Below, piece by piece: positions 1 to 8,600 of a stretch of DNA of 64,000 nucleotides. The translations under genes were made by a program, and so were the position numbers. The DNA lies in the NCBI GenBank assembly GCA_047947185.1, contig CP170502.1:2294001-2358000 (forward strand). The letters are read 5' to 3'. The DNA is from JANQJA01 sp047947185 (lineage in GTDB: Bacteria > Pseudomonadota > Gammaproteobacteria > Pseudomonadales > Azotimanducaceae). Numbering within the stretch: position 1 is the first letter of the stretch; each line of letters starts with the position of its first letter. The notes under the pieces are model-generated. The model saw only the letters and a list, made by a program, of their open reading frames with translations, did no database searches and was not told the origin of the DNA.

Positions 1-73
1 GATAGCGCGCCAAAATGGCCCGATAGACCGGCGCATTGACGGTGCTAGCCGGCAGGCTGTCGAGTTCAATCAC
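1..73 (-). CDS. RES-domain toxin, N-terminal fragment (runs off window)
   Basis: Reading leftward from a GTG at 73, about 24 codons (V-I-E-L-D-S-L-P-A-S-T-V-N-A-P-V-Y-R) remain before the window edge. They match the first residues of the complete RES protein at 60837-61529, which begins with the same I-x-x-D-x-L-P pattern, also at a GTG. The GTG overlaps the TGA of the antitoxin gene, implying translational coupling. RES toxins of RES-Xre modules are known to degrade NAD+; that activity is inferred by family. Only the start is visible, so integrity of this copy is unknown. Confidence 0.75.
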   Translation of the reverse strand, partial: MIELDSLPASTVNAPVYRAILARY

Positions 74-471
74 AAGCTACCACGCTCGGCATCAAGGAAA
101 TTTCTGACCACAGCCAGATCCACCACTTGCCCAGCCAGCAACCGGTCCAGCGGGGCCGTGCCATTGAACAGGGGGTTATCGTTGGGGGTAGCCAGCCACT
201 GGTCGGCTTGTGTCGGGTCCGGCAACAGGATTTGCAGGGATTTGTAGATACCAAGGATATAACTGGTCCTTTCCAGCAGATCCCTGGTCAACTTTGCCTT
301 CTCCGGCCTGCTCTTCCAGTTATACAACGTCTTTTCGTTGCTGAGCCCCAACAGGGTCATCTGCTGTGCACCCGTCAGGCGCCACTGGCTGAAAATAGCA
401 AAAATCGCAGGCAGCAGGGCGCTGGTGACGCTGGAACCCCGATGCAGCAGTTGCTCGGCCTGGGCAATCAT
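70..471 (-). CDS. Xre/MbcA/ParS-type antitoxin of a RES toxin pair
   Basis: 133-residue protein that should bind and neutralise the RES toxin encoded directly downstream and repress the shared promoter. The layout is typical of RES antitoxins: a helical N-terminal DNA-binding part (about residues 15-60, around TGAQQMTLLGLSNEKTLYNW) and a C-terminal toxin-binding part ending in an LDAERG-like tail. The ATG at 471 is chosen over the in-frame ATG at 483 because a GGAGG lies just upstream and because the near-identical paralogue at 61526-61927 starts at the same residue. It differs from that paralogue at only about a dozen positions. The TGA overlaps the toxin's GTG. Confidence 0.85.
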   Translation of the reverse strand: MIAQAEQLLHRGSSVTSALLPAIFAIFSQWRLTGAQQMTLLGLSNEKTLYNWKSRPEKAKLTRDLLERTSYILGIYKSLQILLPDPTQADQWLATPNDNPLFNGTAPLDRLLAGQVVDLAVVRNFLDAERGSL

Positions 472-484
472 TATTACCTCCATG

Positions 485-539
485 ACTGTATTGTTACAGT
501 GTTTGCGCCAAGCCTACCCTACTGTAACAATACAGTCAA
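485..539 (-). promoter_or_regulatory. RES-Xre promoter with paired operator palindromes
   Basis: Two 16-bp sites, ACTGTATTGTTACAGT (485-500) and ACTGTAACAATACAGT (521-536), are exact reverse complements of each other, and each is a palindrome in its outer six bases. On the minus strand, TTGACT (534-539) and TAGGCT (511-516) are 17 bp apart, giving a sigma70-like promoter whose -35 overlaps the upstream site; the other site lies beyond the -10. The same arrangement, with sites 36 bp apart and the same -10, precedes the second RES-Xre locus near 61.95-62.0 kb. Autorepression by the antitoxin is inferred. Confidence 0.75.
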
Positions 540-727
540 CTGTGTCGGAGGGACGACTGAATGTGCTTTTACAAGATATGCTCGTTCCCATCAGGCGTGT
601 CTGCCCGACACGACAAAACTGCACCCGAAGCGGCAGGCACCACTCGGGCATAGCGAAATAGCCAACTCTTTCAACAGGATATTCTCGCCTGGCTGCTCGA
701 GGTAGCTGACACCAAACGTCCTGACGG

Positions 728-817
728 CTCCCACTCGATTGTAAGCAGGTGACTCTGATCTCTCAGGGTCGATGGCTGACTTCCCCGCCCATTGGTAAAA
801 CCATGGAAAAGACCATG
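728..817 (-). repeat. guaA-type attachment-site-like repeat, copy A
   Basis: The plus strand CTCCCACTCGATTGTAA (728-744) is identical over 17 bp to 3748-3764. On the minus strand this reads T-I-E-W-E, the usual C-terminus of GMP synthase. Exactly 55 bp further is ACCATG (800), repeated 12 bp later (812), with the same geometry as copy B, while the 55 bp between are unrelated in the two copies. This fits a tyrosine-recombinase core plus arm-type sites. In this copy the TGA of guaA is not preserved. The stretch from about 540 to 884 holds no other gene I can support. Confidence 0.6.
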
Positions 818-884
818 TGCAGAAAATGCTGCCGATACTTACCGGGAATGGCGAGAAACGACCCAGGCGACAGGGTTTGGCACA

Positions 885-2288
885 TCATGATTCCAATCGC
901 GCCCAAAAGCTTTTTTTTCGCCCATGCGACAAGCGCAATTGCTGCATGAATGCGTCATGTGTTGGTAGTGGTTCGAAGACCTCGATCCGCTTCGCCAGCG
1001 CTTCGAGCTTCTTGTAGTAACGTGCACCATGGTCGTAAGCCTTGCTGCGCGCCGGAGCAAGGATAGCCAGCAACAAGACGCGGTAGCACGCCGTGGCCGC
1101 CAGGTTGCAATCCGCTTTTTCAAAGGCCTTGGCCAGATTTCTCAGCAGACTGTCATAAGAACTCGCCGCCAACTCCTGGTGCCGGGTTAAGATCAGGACC
1201 TGAGCTCGATCCGTATGGCTCAGATTCAATAACAGATCTGCGCTGAGCAGGATATCGCCACCCTTTTCGGCCTGCTCGATTGCTGCGCGACAGGCCCTCG
1301 CTTTCTCCTCCTCGTCTAGGACGTCCAGATATCGCGTCAGCCTGGCGTAGCTCTGCTCGCTCTGAAACAGCCGAAAACGAATCGCTTTAAGCTGTTCCCG
1401 GTCGCCCGTTTTTATAAAGACCTGATCCAGCAATTCCAGACGATCACGCTCAAAACGGTCCTCCCATGCCTGACCCAGGTAACGCATTGCCATCTCGGGC
1501 TGCTCATACTGTAAGTATCTTTCACAAATAGATTTCATTTGCAGATTGTTTGGCTGTGGCGAACGAATCAATACTGATCGCTCGTACAAGGTAGGGTCTC
1601 GCAAGGCATCGCCTATCTGTCCTAACGCCACGCCGAAACGCAGGGACGCGAAATTGAGCTTGTCTTCTTGTTCGGGAGCATCCAGTGCCTTGCGCAACAT
1701 GTTTTCGTAACGCCATGCAAGTTGCTTCACCTGATCCGGCGCCAACAGCAGGTTGGCATTTGGCAACAGCGGATCGAGCACACCATAATCATTCTGCTGG
1801 GACAGTTGATATATCCGCTCAAGCCAGTCGACTTTGGCATCCCGCCAGGCTTTAGCCGCCCTCAACCACAACAGTACGGCTTGACGGTATACCTCGCCCA
1901 CCTCCCCGCCAGAATCATCGACACGATTGAGCACCGACTCTGCTGTCGCCAGGAATCGGTCGACCAAATCAAACGCATGTTCCGATGAGCGCTCCAGGAG
2001 TCCATTTTCAATGTCGGCGAGGATCGCTTCCAGTTCGCGTGCAAAATGGAGACTCCCCCGATAATCGATAAGCCTGTGCCCTCGCTTAAGCGATGCGATA
2101 CGCTTGGACAAAACTTTGGACAAAGCAACCGGATCATTGGCCAATGTCAATGCTTCAATCTTGTCATGCAACTCCGGATATCGGCAGTAGAGGTCCAACA
2201 GAAAACGCCGCAGGGACTCTGCATCGATGTACGCCAGTTTTTCTTCGAGTGTATCGTAGCTCATAAGACTAAATGGGTTTCCATCCAA
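885..2288 (-). CDS. DUF6880 family protein
   Basis: 467-residue, largely alpha-helical soluble protein without signal peptide or membrane segment. The stretch ESVLNRVDDSGGEVGEVY (about residues 116-133) and the later NDYGVLDPL motif are hallmarks I associate with DUF6880, a family of unknown function. The rest resembles helical repeats, suggesting a scaffold or partner-binding role (inference). The start is uncertain: ATG at 2288 or ATG at 2264 (MSYDTLEEKL), the latter preceded by a GGATGG. It follows the Fic gene on the same strand, and both lie between the two guaA-type repeats. No catalytic motif is evident. Confidence 0.6.
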   Translation of the reverse strand: MDGNPFSLMSYDTLEEKLAYIDAESLRRFLLDLYCRYPELHDKIEALTLANDPVALSKVLSKRIASLKRGHRLIDYRGSLHFARELEAILADIENGLLERSSEHAFDLVDRFLATAESVLNRVDDSGGEVGEVYRQAVLLWLRAAKAWRDAKVDWLERIYQLSQQNDYGVLDPLLPNANLLLAPDQVKQLAWRYENMLRKALDAPEQEDKLNFASLRFGVALGQIGDALRDPTLYERSVLIRSPQPNNLQMKSICERYLQYEQPEMAMRYLGQAWEDRFERDRLELLDQVFIKTGDREQLKAIRFRLFQSEQSYARLTRYLDVLDEEEKARACRAAIEQAEKGGDILLSADLLLNLSHTDRAQVLILTRHQELAASSYDSLLRNLAKAFEKADCNLAATACYRVLLLAILAPARSKAYDHGARYYKKLEALAKRIEVFEPLPTHDAFMQQLRLSHGRKKSFWARLES

Positions 2289-2334
2289 ATGGTTCAGGCC
2301 AGCGCAGAAAAATCGTTCTCCAGCGTGATGAGAA

Positions 2335-3480
2335 TTATTTCTTCGTCAACCCAGACAGAAGAGGTTCAACAATCGTCAACTCATATCGGCTTGTTCGGCC
2401 ACCACCCGGCAAAGGCTTAATGATGCCCTTGGCAACCAGGTCAGAAAGATCACGGCTGGCCGTTCGATTCGGACACCCGGTAATCGCTTCGTACTTTTTC
2501 GTTGTTATTCCTCCGTCAAAGCCCTTTCGGCCCTCAGCAAATACCCGCGACACCATTCTGGCCTGCCGGTCGTTTAGCGTGCCACCATAGGCTTCGTAGA
2601 ATCGTGTCTTGGCCAGTACAAAGTCTACTTCTTCCCTCGCAATTTCCTGCGCCTTGATAATTGTGTCTGCAAAGTAATCCAGCCATGCGTCAACATTCAG
2701 GCTCCCACGACTCGCTTTTTCCAATTGCAGGTAATAGGTTTTCTTGTTCCCTTCTATCGCCGTGGCAAGACAGGCCGTCGTGGGATAGCCCAGAGACTGG
2801 GAAAGCGCATGGTCGGCGATTGCCCTGCCGACTCGGCCATTACCATCGTCGAAAGGGTGAATCACCTCGAACCACAGGTGGGCAATACCGGCTCTGGCGA
2901 TCCCGGGTATTGGCTCATCCTTGCTCAATGGACTGCCCTGGTTGTACCAGTCGATAAGCCTCGCCATTTCATCAGGCACCTGAGTCGCTGGCGGCGCCTG
3001 ATAGTGAATCTTTTCGCGCCCGTAAGGTCCGCTCACTATCTGCATTGGCGAAGGATCATTGCGGTATGCACCGCGTTGAATGAACGTATAGCGCTGCTCC
3101 GGAACAGCCATAGACTGCCACTTTCCCAGGAGTTCATGCGTGAGAGGTGTTTGCCAGTTCTTGCGAACGTCAACCAGCAACAATGCAGCCCCGGCAGCTT
3201 TCAGGTCGGACTTGTCCGGTAGCGTATCCGATGAGATTAATGAGAGCAGAGAAGACCTGACCGATGCTCTGTCCAGATTCTCGCCCTCGATGGCGCTGGT
3301 CTTTATCGCCTCGGAAAGCATCAAGTCGACCGTGGCATCTTCTCGGGACGCCGAAGGCAGCGCATCAAAACTGCCAGCCAGACGCTCTGAGTTAAGGCGA
3401 AATTCAAGTTCCCGATCACTAAGCGCGCGATTGTCAAAACGAAAAACCGGCCAGTCGGCCTGTTGCCATATCCACTTCAT
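2335..3480 (-). CDS. Fic family protein with N-terminal inhibitory motif
   Basis: 381-residue Fic-domain protein expected to transfer AMP or another nucleotide moiety to a hydroxyl side chain of a target protein. The catalytic loop HPFDDGNGR is at residues 208-216. The N-terminus (MKWIWQQADWPVFRF) matches DUF4172, which often precedes Fic. TSAIEGE (61-67) fits the (S/T)xxxE inhibitory helix, so this is a self-inhibited class II Fic whose Glu66 should block the nucleotide pocket. The C-terminus (about 295-370) looks like a winged helix. The gene stands in a small cassette with a DUF6880 gene between two attachment-like repeats; target unknown. Confidence 0.9.
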   Translation of the reverse strand: MKWIWQQADWPVFRFDNRALSDRELEFRLNSERLAGSFDALPSASREDATVDLMLSEAIKTSAIEGENLDRASVRSSLLSLISSDTLPDKSDLKAAGAALLLVDVRKNWQTPLTHELLGKWQSMAVPEQRYTFIQRGAYRNDPSPMQIVSGPYGREKIHYQAPPATQVPDEMARLIDWYNQGSPLSKDEPIPGIARAGIAHLWFEVIHPFDDGNGRVGRAIADHALSQSLGYPTTACLATAIEGNKKTYYLQLEKASRGSLNVDAWLDYFADTIIKAQEIAREEVDFVLAKTRFYEAYGGTLNDRQARMVSRVFAEGRKGFDGGITTKKYEAITGCPNRTASRDLSDLVAKGIIKPLPGGGRTSRYELTIVEPLLSGLTKK

Positions 3481-3531
3481 GGCGCGATTCTAGCATTTAT
3501 TCGCGCCAATAAATGGAAACATTTGGCGCGT

Positions 3532-3720
3532 TTAGAGATCTAAAGCACGCCATGCCTGGTGGAGAGGCGATAGCCGAGTTTCGACAGATGAATCCATGAC
3601 GACGACAGCCACGCTATCTTGGGTACTGCTGGCAACTGCTTCAGAGCGCGACGAGAACACCATCAAAGATACCATCAATGCGGCGGACCATATCATCAGC
3701 CAGATCAGGATAATTTTCAT
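3532..3720 (-). CDS. Possible small membrane/secreted protein
   Basis: 62 codons beginning with a hydrophobic stretch of about 24 residues, a plausible signal anchor, followed by a polar tail. No ribosome binding site is visible before the ATG and no family is recognised. It lies between the Fic gene and the attachment-like repeat copy B, i.e. just outside the inferred ICE end. It could be a chance open frame. Confidence 0.25.
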   Translation of the reverse strand: MKIILIWLMIWSAALMVSLMVFSSRSEAVASSTQDSVAVVVMDSSVETRLSPLHQAWRALDL

Positions 3721-3744
3721 TTTTCAATAACTTAGAAAACCAGG

Positions 3745-3837
3745 TCACTCCCACTCGATTGTAAATAAGCACTTTTTATCTTTTATTTTCAATAGCTTAT
3801 TTTACTTTGAATCGATAATACCATGAAAAATACCATG
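3745..3837 (-). repeat. guaA-type attachment-site-like repeat, copy B (putative ICE end)
   Basis: TCACTCCCACTCGATTGTA (3745-3763) reads on the minus strand as codons Thr-Ile-Glu-Trp-Glu-stop, the exact C-terminus of GMP synthase, a known target of integrases that insert at guaA. The core is followed 55 bp later by two ACCATG repeats (3820, 3832) spaced 12 bp, as in copy A. The repeats face the metal-resistance and conjugation genes, so this is read as the terminus of the ICE, with the Fic cassette lying outside it. No integrase is in the window, so function is inferred. Confidence 0.65.
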
Positions 3838-3966
3838 CTCAGAAATTTCTTGAAAATATTTCTGACTTTTTATCCGAGGGCTCCAGCCTACAAGGACGAG
3901 AGCCAAACGAGTCAGGGTTCACATTCAGCTATCAAATGATCGAAAGAGTATATTTCCAGACCCAGC

Positions 3967-4299
3967 TCATGTATACCGCGACCCGACGATGATGATGGTC
4001 ATACCCACCAGGCATACTCCAACGCCCACTATGTCTGTAAGAGTTGGCCGAACACCATCCACCACCCATAGCCATAGCAAAGCCACACTAACATAGACCC
4101 CGCCATACGCAGCGTAGACACGCCCGGCGGACGTTGGGTGCAGCGTCAACAGCCATGCAAACAGCACCAGACTTGCTGCCGCTGGCAACAGAACCCAGGC
4201 AGAAGCAGATTTTTTCAACCATAGATAAGGCAGATAACAGCCAACAATTTCCGCGATGGCAGTGATAACAAATAGACCGAAGGTCATCAGAATTTGCAT
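3967..4299 (-). CDS. YnfA/UPF0060 family inner-membrane protein
   Basis: 110 residues with four predicted membrane helices covering most of the chain. The pattern (EIVGCYLPYLWLKK, GRVYAAYGGVYV, and a C-terminal VGMTIIIVGSR) is characteristic of YnfA/UPF0060, distant relatives of small multidrug-resistance transporters. It is the last gene of the czc-type operon, 45 bp after the CDF pump, so metal or cation export is the contextual guess; the family's substrate is not settled. Confidence 0.85.
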   Translation of the reverse strand: MQILMTFGLFVITAIAEIVGCYLPYLWLKKSASAWVLLPAAASLVLFAWLLTLHPTSAGRVYAAYGGVYVSVALLWLWVVDGVRPTLTDIVGVGVCLVGMTIIIVGSRYT

Positions 4300-4344
4300 T
4301 GCGCCCCCTCTTTAGCGTGTGCCTGCTCACTACAACCCTGAGCA

Positions 4345-5217
4345 TTATTCATCCCGACAGGGTTCTTCATTCAACTCGATTTCAATCGTCGTATGTGCCA
4401 GATCCTGAGACGCGAGCGCCGAGTTAATCGTCGCTTTCAAGCGTGAATATTCTGTAATATCCTTAAGGGGCTCAACTCTGACATGAGCGGTCAATACATG
4501 ATGCTCACCATCGAGCGACCAAAGATGCAAATGGTGTACGTCGTCGATTTCCTTGAGTGACATCAAGGACTCGCGGACGCACGTCAGCAAATCTGGATCC
4601 GGCACTGCCTGAAAAAACAACCGCCCTGTTACCCACAGGTTACGCAGTACATTGATCAGAATAAACAAGGTGAAGCCGATCGACAGCAGTGGGTCGAGAA
4701 TGGGCCAGTCAATGATTTGCATGACCGTCGCCACAATCAGCACAGCCACCCAACCCAGCACGTCTTCCAGCAAATGCCAGTTGAGTACTTTTTCGTTCAA
4801 GGTTTTTCCCTGGCTAAGGCGATAGGCGGCGTAGCCATTCACCGTCACGCCCAGCACGACAAGGGCCAACATGCCTTCGGTATGTGGCATGACGGGGTCT
4901 GCCAAGCGGGGAATGGCCGTGACCAGTACCCAGACCGATCCCGCGATTAACACTAGACCATTAATCAGGGCACCGAACAGCGACAACCGCCGATAGCCGT
5001 AGGTGTACTCAGGATTGGCGGATTTCCGGCCCAGGCGGTTCAACAGCCAGGCGCTGCCAATGGAGAGGCTGTCGCCCAGGTCATGGACGGCATCGGCCAT
5101 GATGGCGGTGCTATTGGTCAACCAGCCACCAACGAATTCGATAACGGTAAAAATCAGGTTTAACCAAAAAGCCAAGCCCATTCGCTTGGAGCTATCATCG
5201 TGCGAATGTTGATGCAT
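4345..5217 (-). CDS. Cation diffusion facilitator (CzcD-like) efflux protein
   Basis: 290-residue proton-coupled exporter of Zn2+, Co2+ or Cd2+ from the cytoplasm. Six membrane helices precede a cytosolic C-terminal domain (about 205-290). The paired metal-site motifs are visible: DAVHDLGD in helix 2 and HLLED in helix 5. The N-terminus is His-rich (MHQHSHDD). A good Shine-Dalgarno (GGAGA) precedes the ATG at 5217. It follows the PII-like gene and precedes ynfA in the czc operon. This is the second CDF pump in the cluster; the other, at 12421-13320, is fused to an HMA-like domain. Confidence 0.92.
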   Translation of the reverse strand: MHQHSHDDSSKRMGLAFWLNLIFTVIEFVGGWLTNSTAIMADAVHDLGDSLSIGSAWLLNRLGRKSANPEYTYGYRRLSLFGALINGLVLIAGSVWVLVTAIPRLADPVMPHTEGMLALVVLGVTVNGYAAYRLSQGKTLNEKVLNWHLLEDVLGWVAVLIVATVMQIIDWPILDPLLSIGFTLFILINVLRNLWVTGRLFFQAVPDPDLLTCVRESLMSLKEIDDVHHLHLWSLDGEHHVLTAHVRVEPLKDITEYSRLKATINSALASQDLAHTTIEIELNEEPCRDE

Positions 5218-5266
5218 ACGTTATTTCTCCAGTCGATGATTGGCTTGGCGTTGGGTATCTAAACGA

Positions 5267-5590
5267 TTAATGATCCTCAGTGCCGCCGATGGGCAGGGCT
5301 TGTTCGATTGGGCTGACATAGACTCAGCCGGATATGTCAGGTCCGATTTTCCCGGTTTTTCGAATGATCGAGGTCACCTCATCCACCTGATTGTCTTCAC
5401 ATACCAGAGACAATTGGACTTCTGAGATAACCACGCCAGCTTCGGCTGAATACGCCAGTTCCCGTTCCCCTAAAGGCTTCAAGGACCCTTTGATATCGAG
5501 TATTGATAGGTTTTTGTAGCCTGCGTCACGCAATGCATCGATGACATCGGCGGATCGAACGTGGTGGATAAAGGCCGTAACTTGTTTCAT
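5267..5590 (-). pseudogene. PII-like metal-cluster protein interrupted by an in-frame TGA
   Basis: The first 88 codons (from MKQVTAFIHHVRSADVIDAL) encode a small ferredoxin-like-fold PII-family protein of the kind found next to czcA-type RND genes. A TGA follows ...KIGPDISG, and the same frame continues VYVSPIEQALPIGGTEDH to a TAA at 5267. The VYVSxIEQA strand is a conserved C-terminal element of these proteins, usually preceded by Trp, so the TGA looks like a TGG-to-TGA nonsense mutation in a 107-codon gene. The product would lack the last strand. Readthrough or a sequencing error cannot be excluded. Confidence 0.7.
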
Positions 5591-5627
5591 GTGAATACTC
5601 CAAAAAAATTCGCTATTGCTGTTAGAT

Positions 5628-5659
5628 GGATCGCGACAAGGGAATACTTGCCGCGATCC
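5628..5659 (-). terminator. Strong hairpin between czcA and the PII-like gene
   Basis: GGATCGCG (5628-5635) pairs with CGCGATCC (5652-5659); inside it CAAG (5637-5640) pairs with CTTG (5647-5650), leaving a six-base loop and one internal mismatch. On the transcribed minus strand a run of T's comes about 20 bases later rather than directly after the stem. It may therefore act as an attenuator, partial terminator or mRNA-processing stem separating czcCBA from the downstream genes. Confidence 0.5.
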
Positions 5660-5667
5660 AGCGGGTA

Positions 5668-8600
5668 TTACTCAGCGATCGCTTCGCCATTGTTATCAAT
5701 CGCTTTTGGCCTTCGCCAAGCCAGTCGATACAGGCCGGGGAGCACCAATAGCGTGAGTAACGTGGAAGAGATAATGCCGCCGATAACCACCGTGGCCAGT
5801 GGCCTCTGGACCTCGGCTCCGGTGCTGGTATTAAGTGCCATCGGCAGAAAGCCTAATGCGGCCACCAGAGCGACCATCAATATCGGCCGCAATCTCAACG
5901 TGGCGCCGCCCAGAATCGCCTGCTCGACGGATTCACCACGATTGAGTTCATCCCGAAAGGCCGACACCATCATGACCCCCGTCAGTACAGAAACCCCGCA
6001 TAAGGTAATGAACCCAACGCCGGCGGTAATTGAGAGCGGGATGTCCCGTAACCACAAGGCGATAACGCCACCGGTCAGCGCCAGCGGTACGCCACTGAAG
6101 ACCAATGCCGCATCTTTTGCTGAGCCAAAGGTCATCATCAACAGTGCAAAAATCATCACCAAAGTGACGGGGACTAACAGGCTTAAACGCTGAGAGGCTG
6201 ATTGCAGTTGCTCAAACGTGCCGCCGTATTCCAGCCAATAACCAGGTGGCAATTTCACTTGTTGCGCCACTTTGCCTTGAACTTCAGCCACAAAGCCACC
6301 CAAATCGCGACCGCGAACATTGGCGCTGACCACCAGTCGCCGCTTGCCGTTTTCACGAGAGATCTGATTAGGTCCAGGCGCCAGGGTGAGACTCGCCACT
6401 TCCCGTAGTGGCACGTATCCGCCGTCTGGCAGCGGTATCGGCAAACGCTCCAACGCGCGCAAGTCACCCCTGACGCGCTCGGCTACCCGCACCACTATCG
6501 AGAAACGCTGATCGCCCTCAAAGATCAGGCCGGCTTCCTCACCACCCGTGGCGGCGGCGACCACGTCCTGTACATCGGCGACATTCAAACCATAACGATA
6601 CAGGGCTGAACGGTCGGCATTAATGGATAGAATAGGTAATCCAGACACCTGCTCGACCTTAACCCCTTCGGCGCCCTCGATACCGTTCAATACCGACGCG
6701 ATTTCGCCGCCAGATTTCAGCAGTTGCGTCAAATCGTCGCCAAACACCTTGATCCCGAGATCGGATCGCACACCCGATATTAACTCGTTAAAACGCAGCT
6801 GGATCGGCTGACTGATCTCGAAGGCATTACCCGGCAATAATGATAACTTCTCACCGATTTCCTCCAGCAACTGCACTTTGGTTTTGTCAGGGTCAGGCCA
6901 TTCACTGTGATCCTTGAGCATGACATAACCATCGGAAATGTTCGGCCCCATGGGATCGCTGGCGACTTCGGCCGTGCCGACGCGCGAGAAGTAGGTTTTA
7001 ACTTCAGGGATCTCCAGCACCGCTTTTTCCAATTGAAACTGCATATCCAGGGATTGAGTGAGACTGGTACCCGGTATCCGTAGCGCCTGGATGGCAATAT
7101 CGCCCTCATCCAGGTTCGGGATAAATTCCGTACCCATCCGTGTGGCCAGTGCGCCGACCAAAACCACAAAGATCAGGGCCGCAGACAATACGAGAACGCG
7201 AAACCTGAGTGTCCACGCCAAAACCGGGGCGTAAAACCGCTTGGAGTGGCGAACAATAAAATTGTCTTTTTCCTCAATATGGCCCGTCATAAACAGCGCC
7301 ACGGCGGCAGGGACGAAGGTGAGTGACAGCACCAGTGCAGACAGCAAGGCCATGATTACCGCCATGGCCATGGGCGTAAACATTTTGCCTTCCACGCCGG
7401 TTAACGCCAGGATGGGTAAGTTCACCAGAATCACTACCAATACACTGATCAAACTCGGTGTAAATACCTCGCGGGTGGCCGAAAACACCGTTTGAAATCG
7501 TTCGTCCAGTTTTAAGGTGCGCCCAAGATGGTGTTGCCGCCCGGCCAGGCGCAAAATGCAGTTTTCGACAATGATCACCGCGCCATCCACAATCAAACCA
7601 AAATCGAGTGCGCCCAAACTCATCAGATTGGCGCTGACCTTGGTTTGCACCATGCCTGTCATCAACATTAACATGGATAAAGGGATCACCATTGCGGTGA
7701 GCAAGGCCGCCCGGACATTGCCCAGCATGACCAGGAGCACGACAACAACCAATATCGCGCCTTCGGCCAGGTTGGCTTGTACCGTGGCAATGGTTTTATC
7801 GACCAGCACCGTACGGTTATAAACCGGCTCGGCAATCACGCCTTCAGGCAGCGTTTTATTGATCTCCAGTAACTTGGCCGACACCGCCTGGGAAACCGTC
7901 CGGCTGTTGCCGCCCAGCAGCATAACGGCGGTACCCAGTACTGTCTCCTCACCGTCGAGTGTCGCAGCACCGGTGCGAAGTTCCTTACCAAATCCAACCT
8001 CGGCGACATCAGCCACGGTTATGGGTAGGCCGTCACGACGGGCGACGATGATTTTTTCGATCGCCGGGATGTCAGCTACCTGTCCGGGGGCACGAATCAG
8101 GTATTGTTCGCCATTTTTTTCGATATATCCGGCACCGATGTTGGCGTTGTTTTTCTCCAATGCCGCCACCAGATCGTCGAAGCTGAGCTGGTAGGCCAGC
8201 AGCTTTGCAGGCTCAGGGGTAATGTGGAACTGCTTTTCGAAACCGCCAATGGTATTGACTTCGGTGACGCCAGGAACCAGACGCAACTGGGGACGGATCA
8301 CCCAATCCTGCAAGGTGCGTAAGGCCGTTGCATCATAGAGCTCACCGTTTTCTTGCAAGGCGCCCGGTTTTGCATGCACCGCATAGTGAAAGATTTCACC
8401 AAGGCCTGTGGCAACAGGCCCCATTACCGGCTCAATCCCGGAAGGCATCTCGCTTTTCGCCTGCTGCAATCGCTCGTTGATGAGGTTACGGGCAAAATAG
8501 ATGTCCGTGCCTTTTTCAAATACCACGGTCACCTGAGACAGGGCGTAGCGTGATAGCGAACGGGTGCTCTCCACATAGGGTAACCCCGTGATCGCCAGTT

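Noticed and set aside
127..705. 192-codon plus-strand open frame over the antitoxin gene
   Set aside because: It is antisense to the well-supported antitoxin and its operator, with no ribosome binding site or family.
4088..4345. 85-codon frame overlapping ynfA
   Set aside because: Runs in another frame of the same strand through a recognised YnfA gene.
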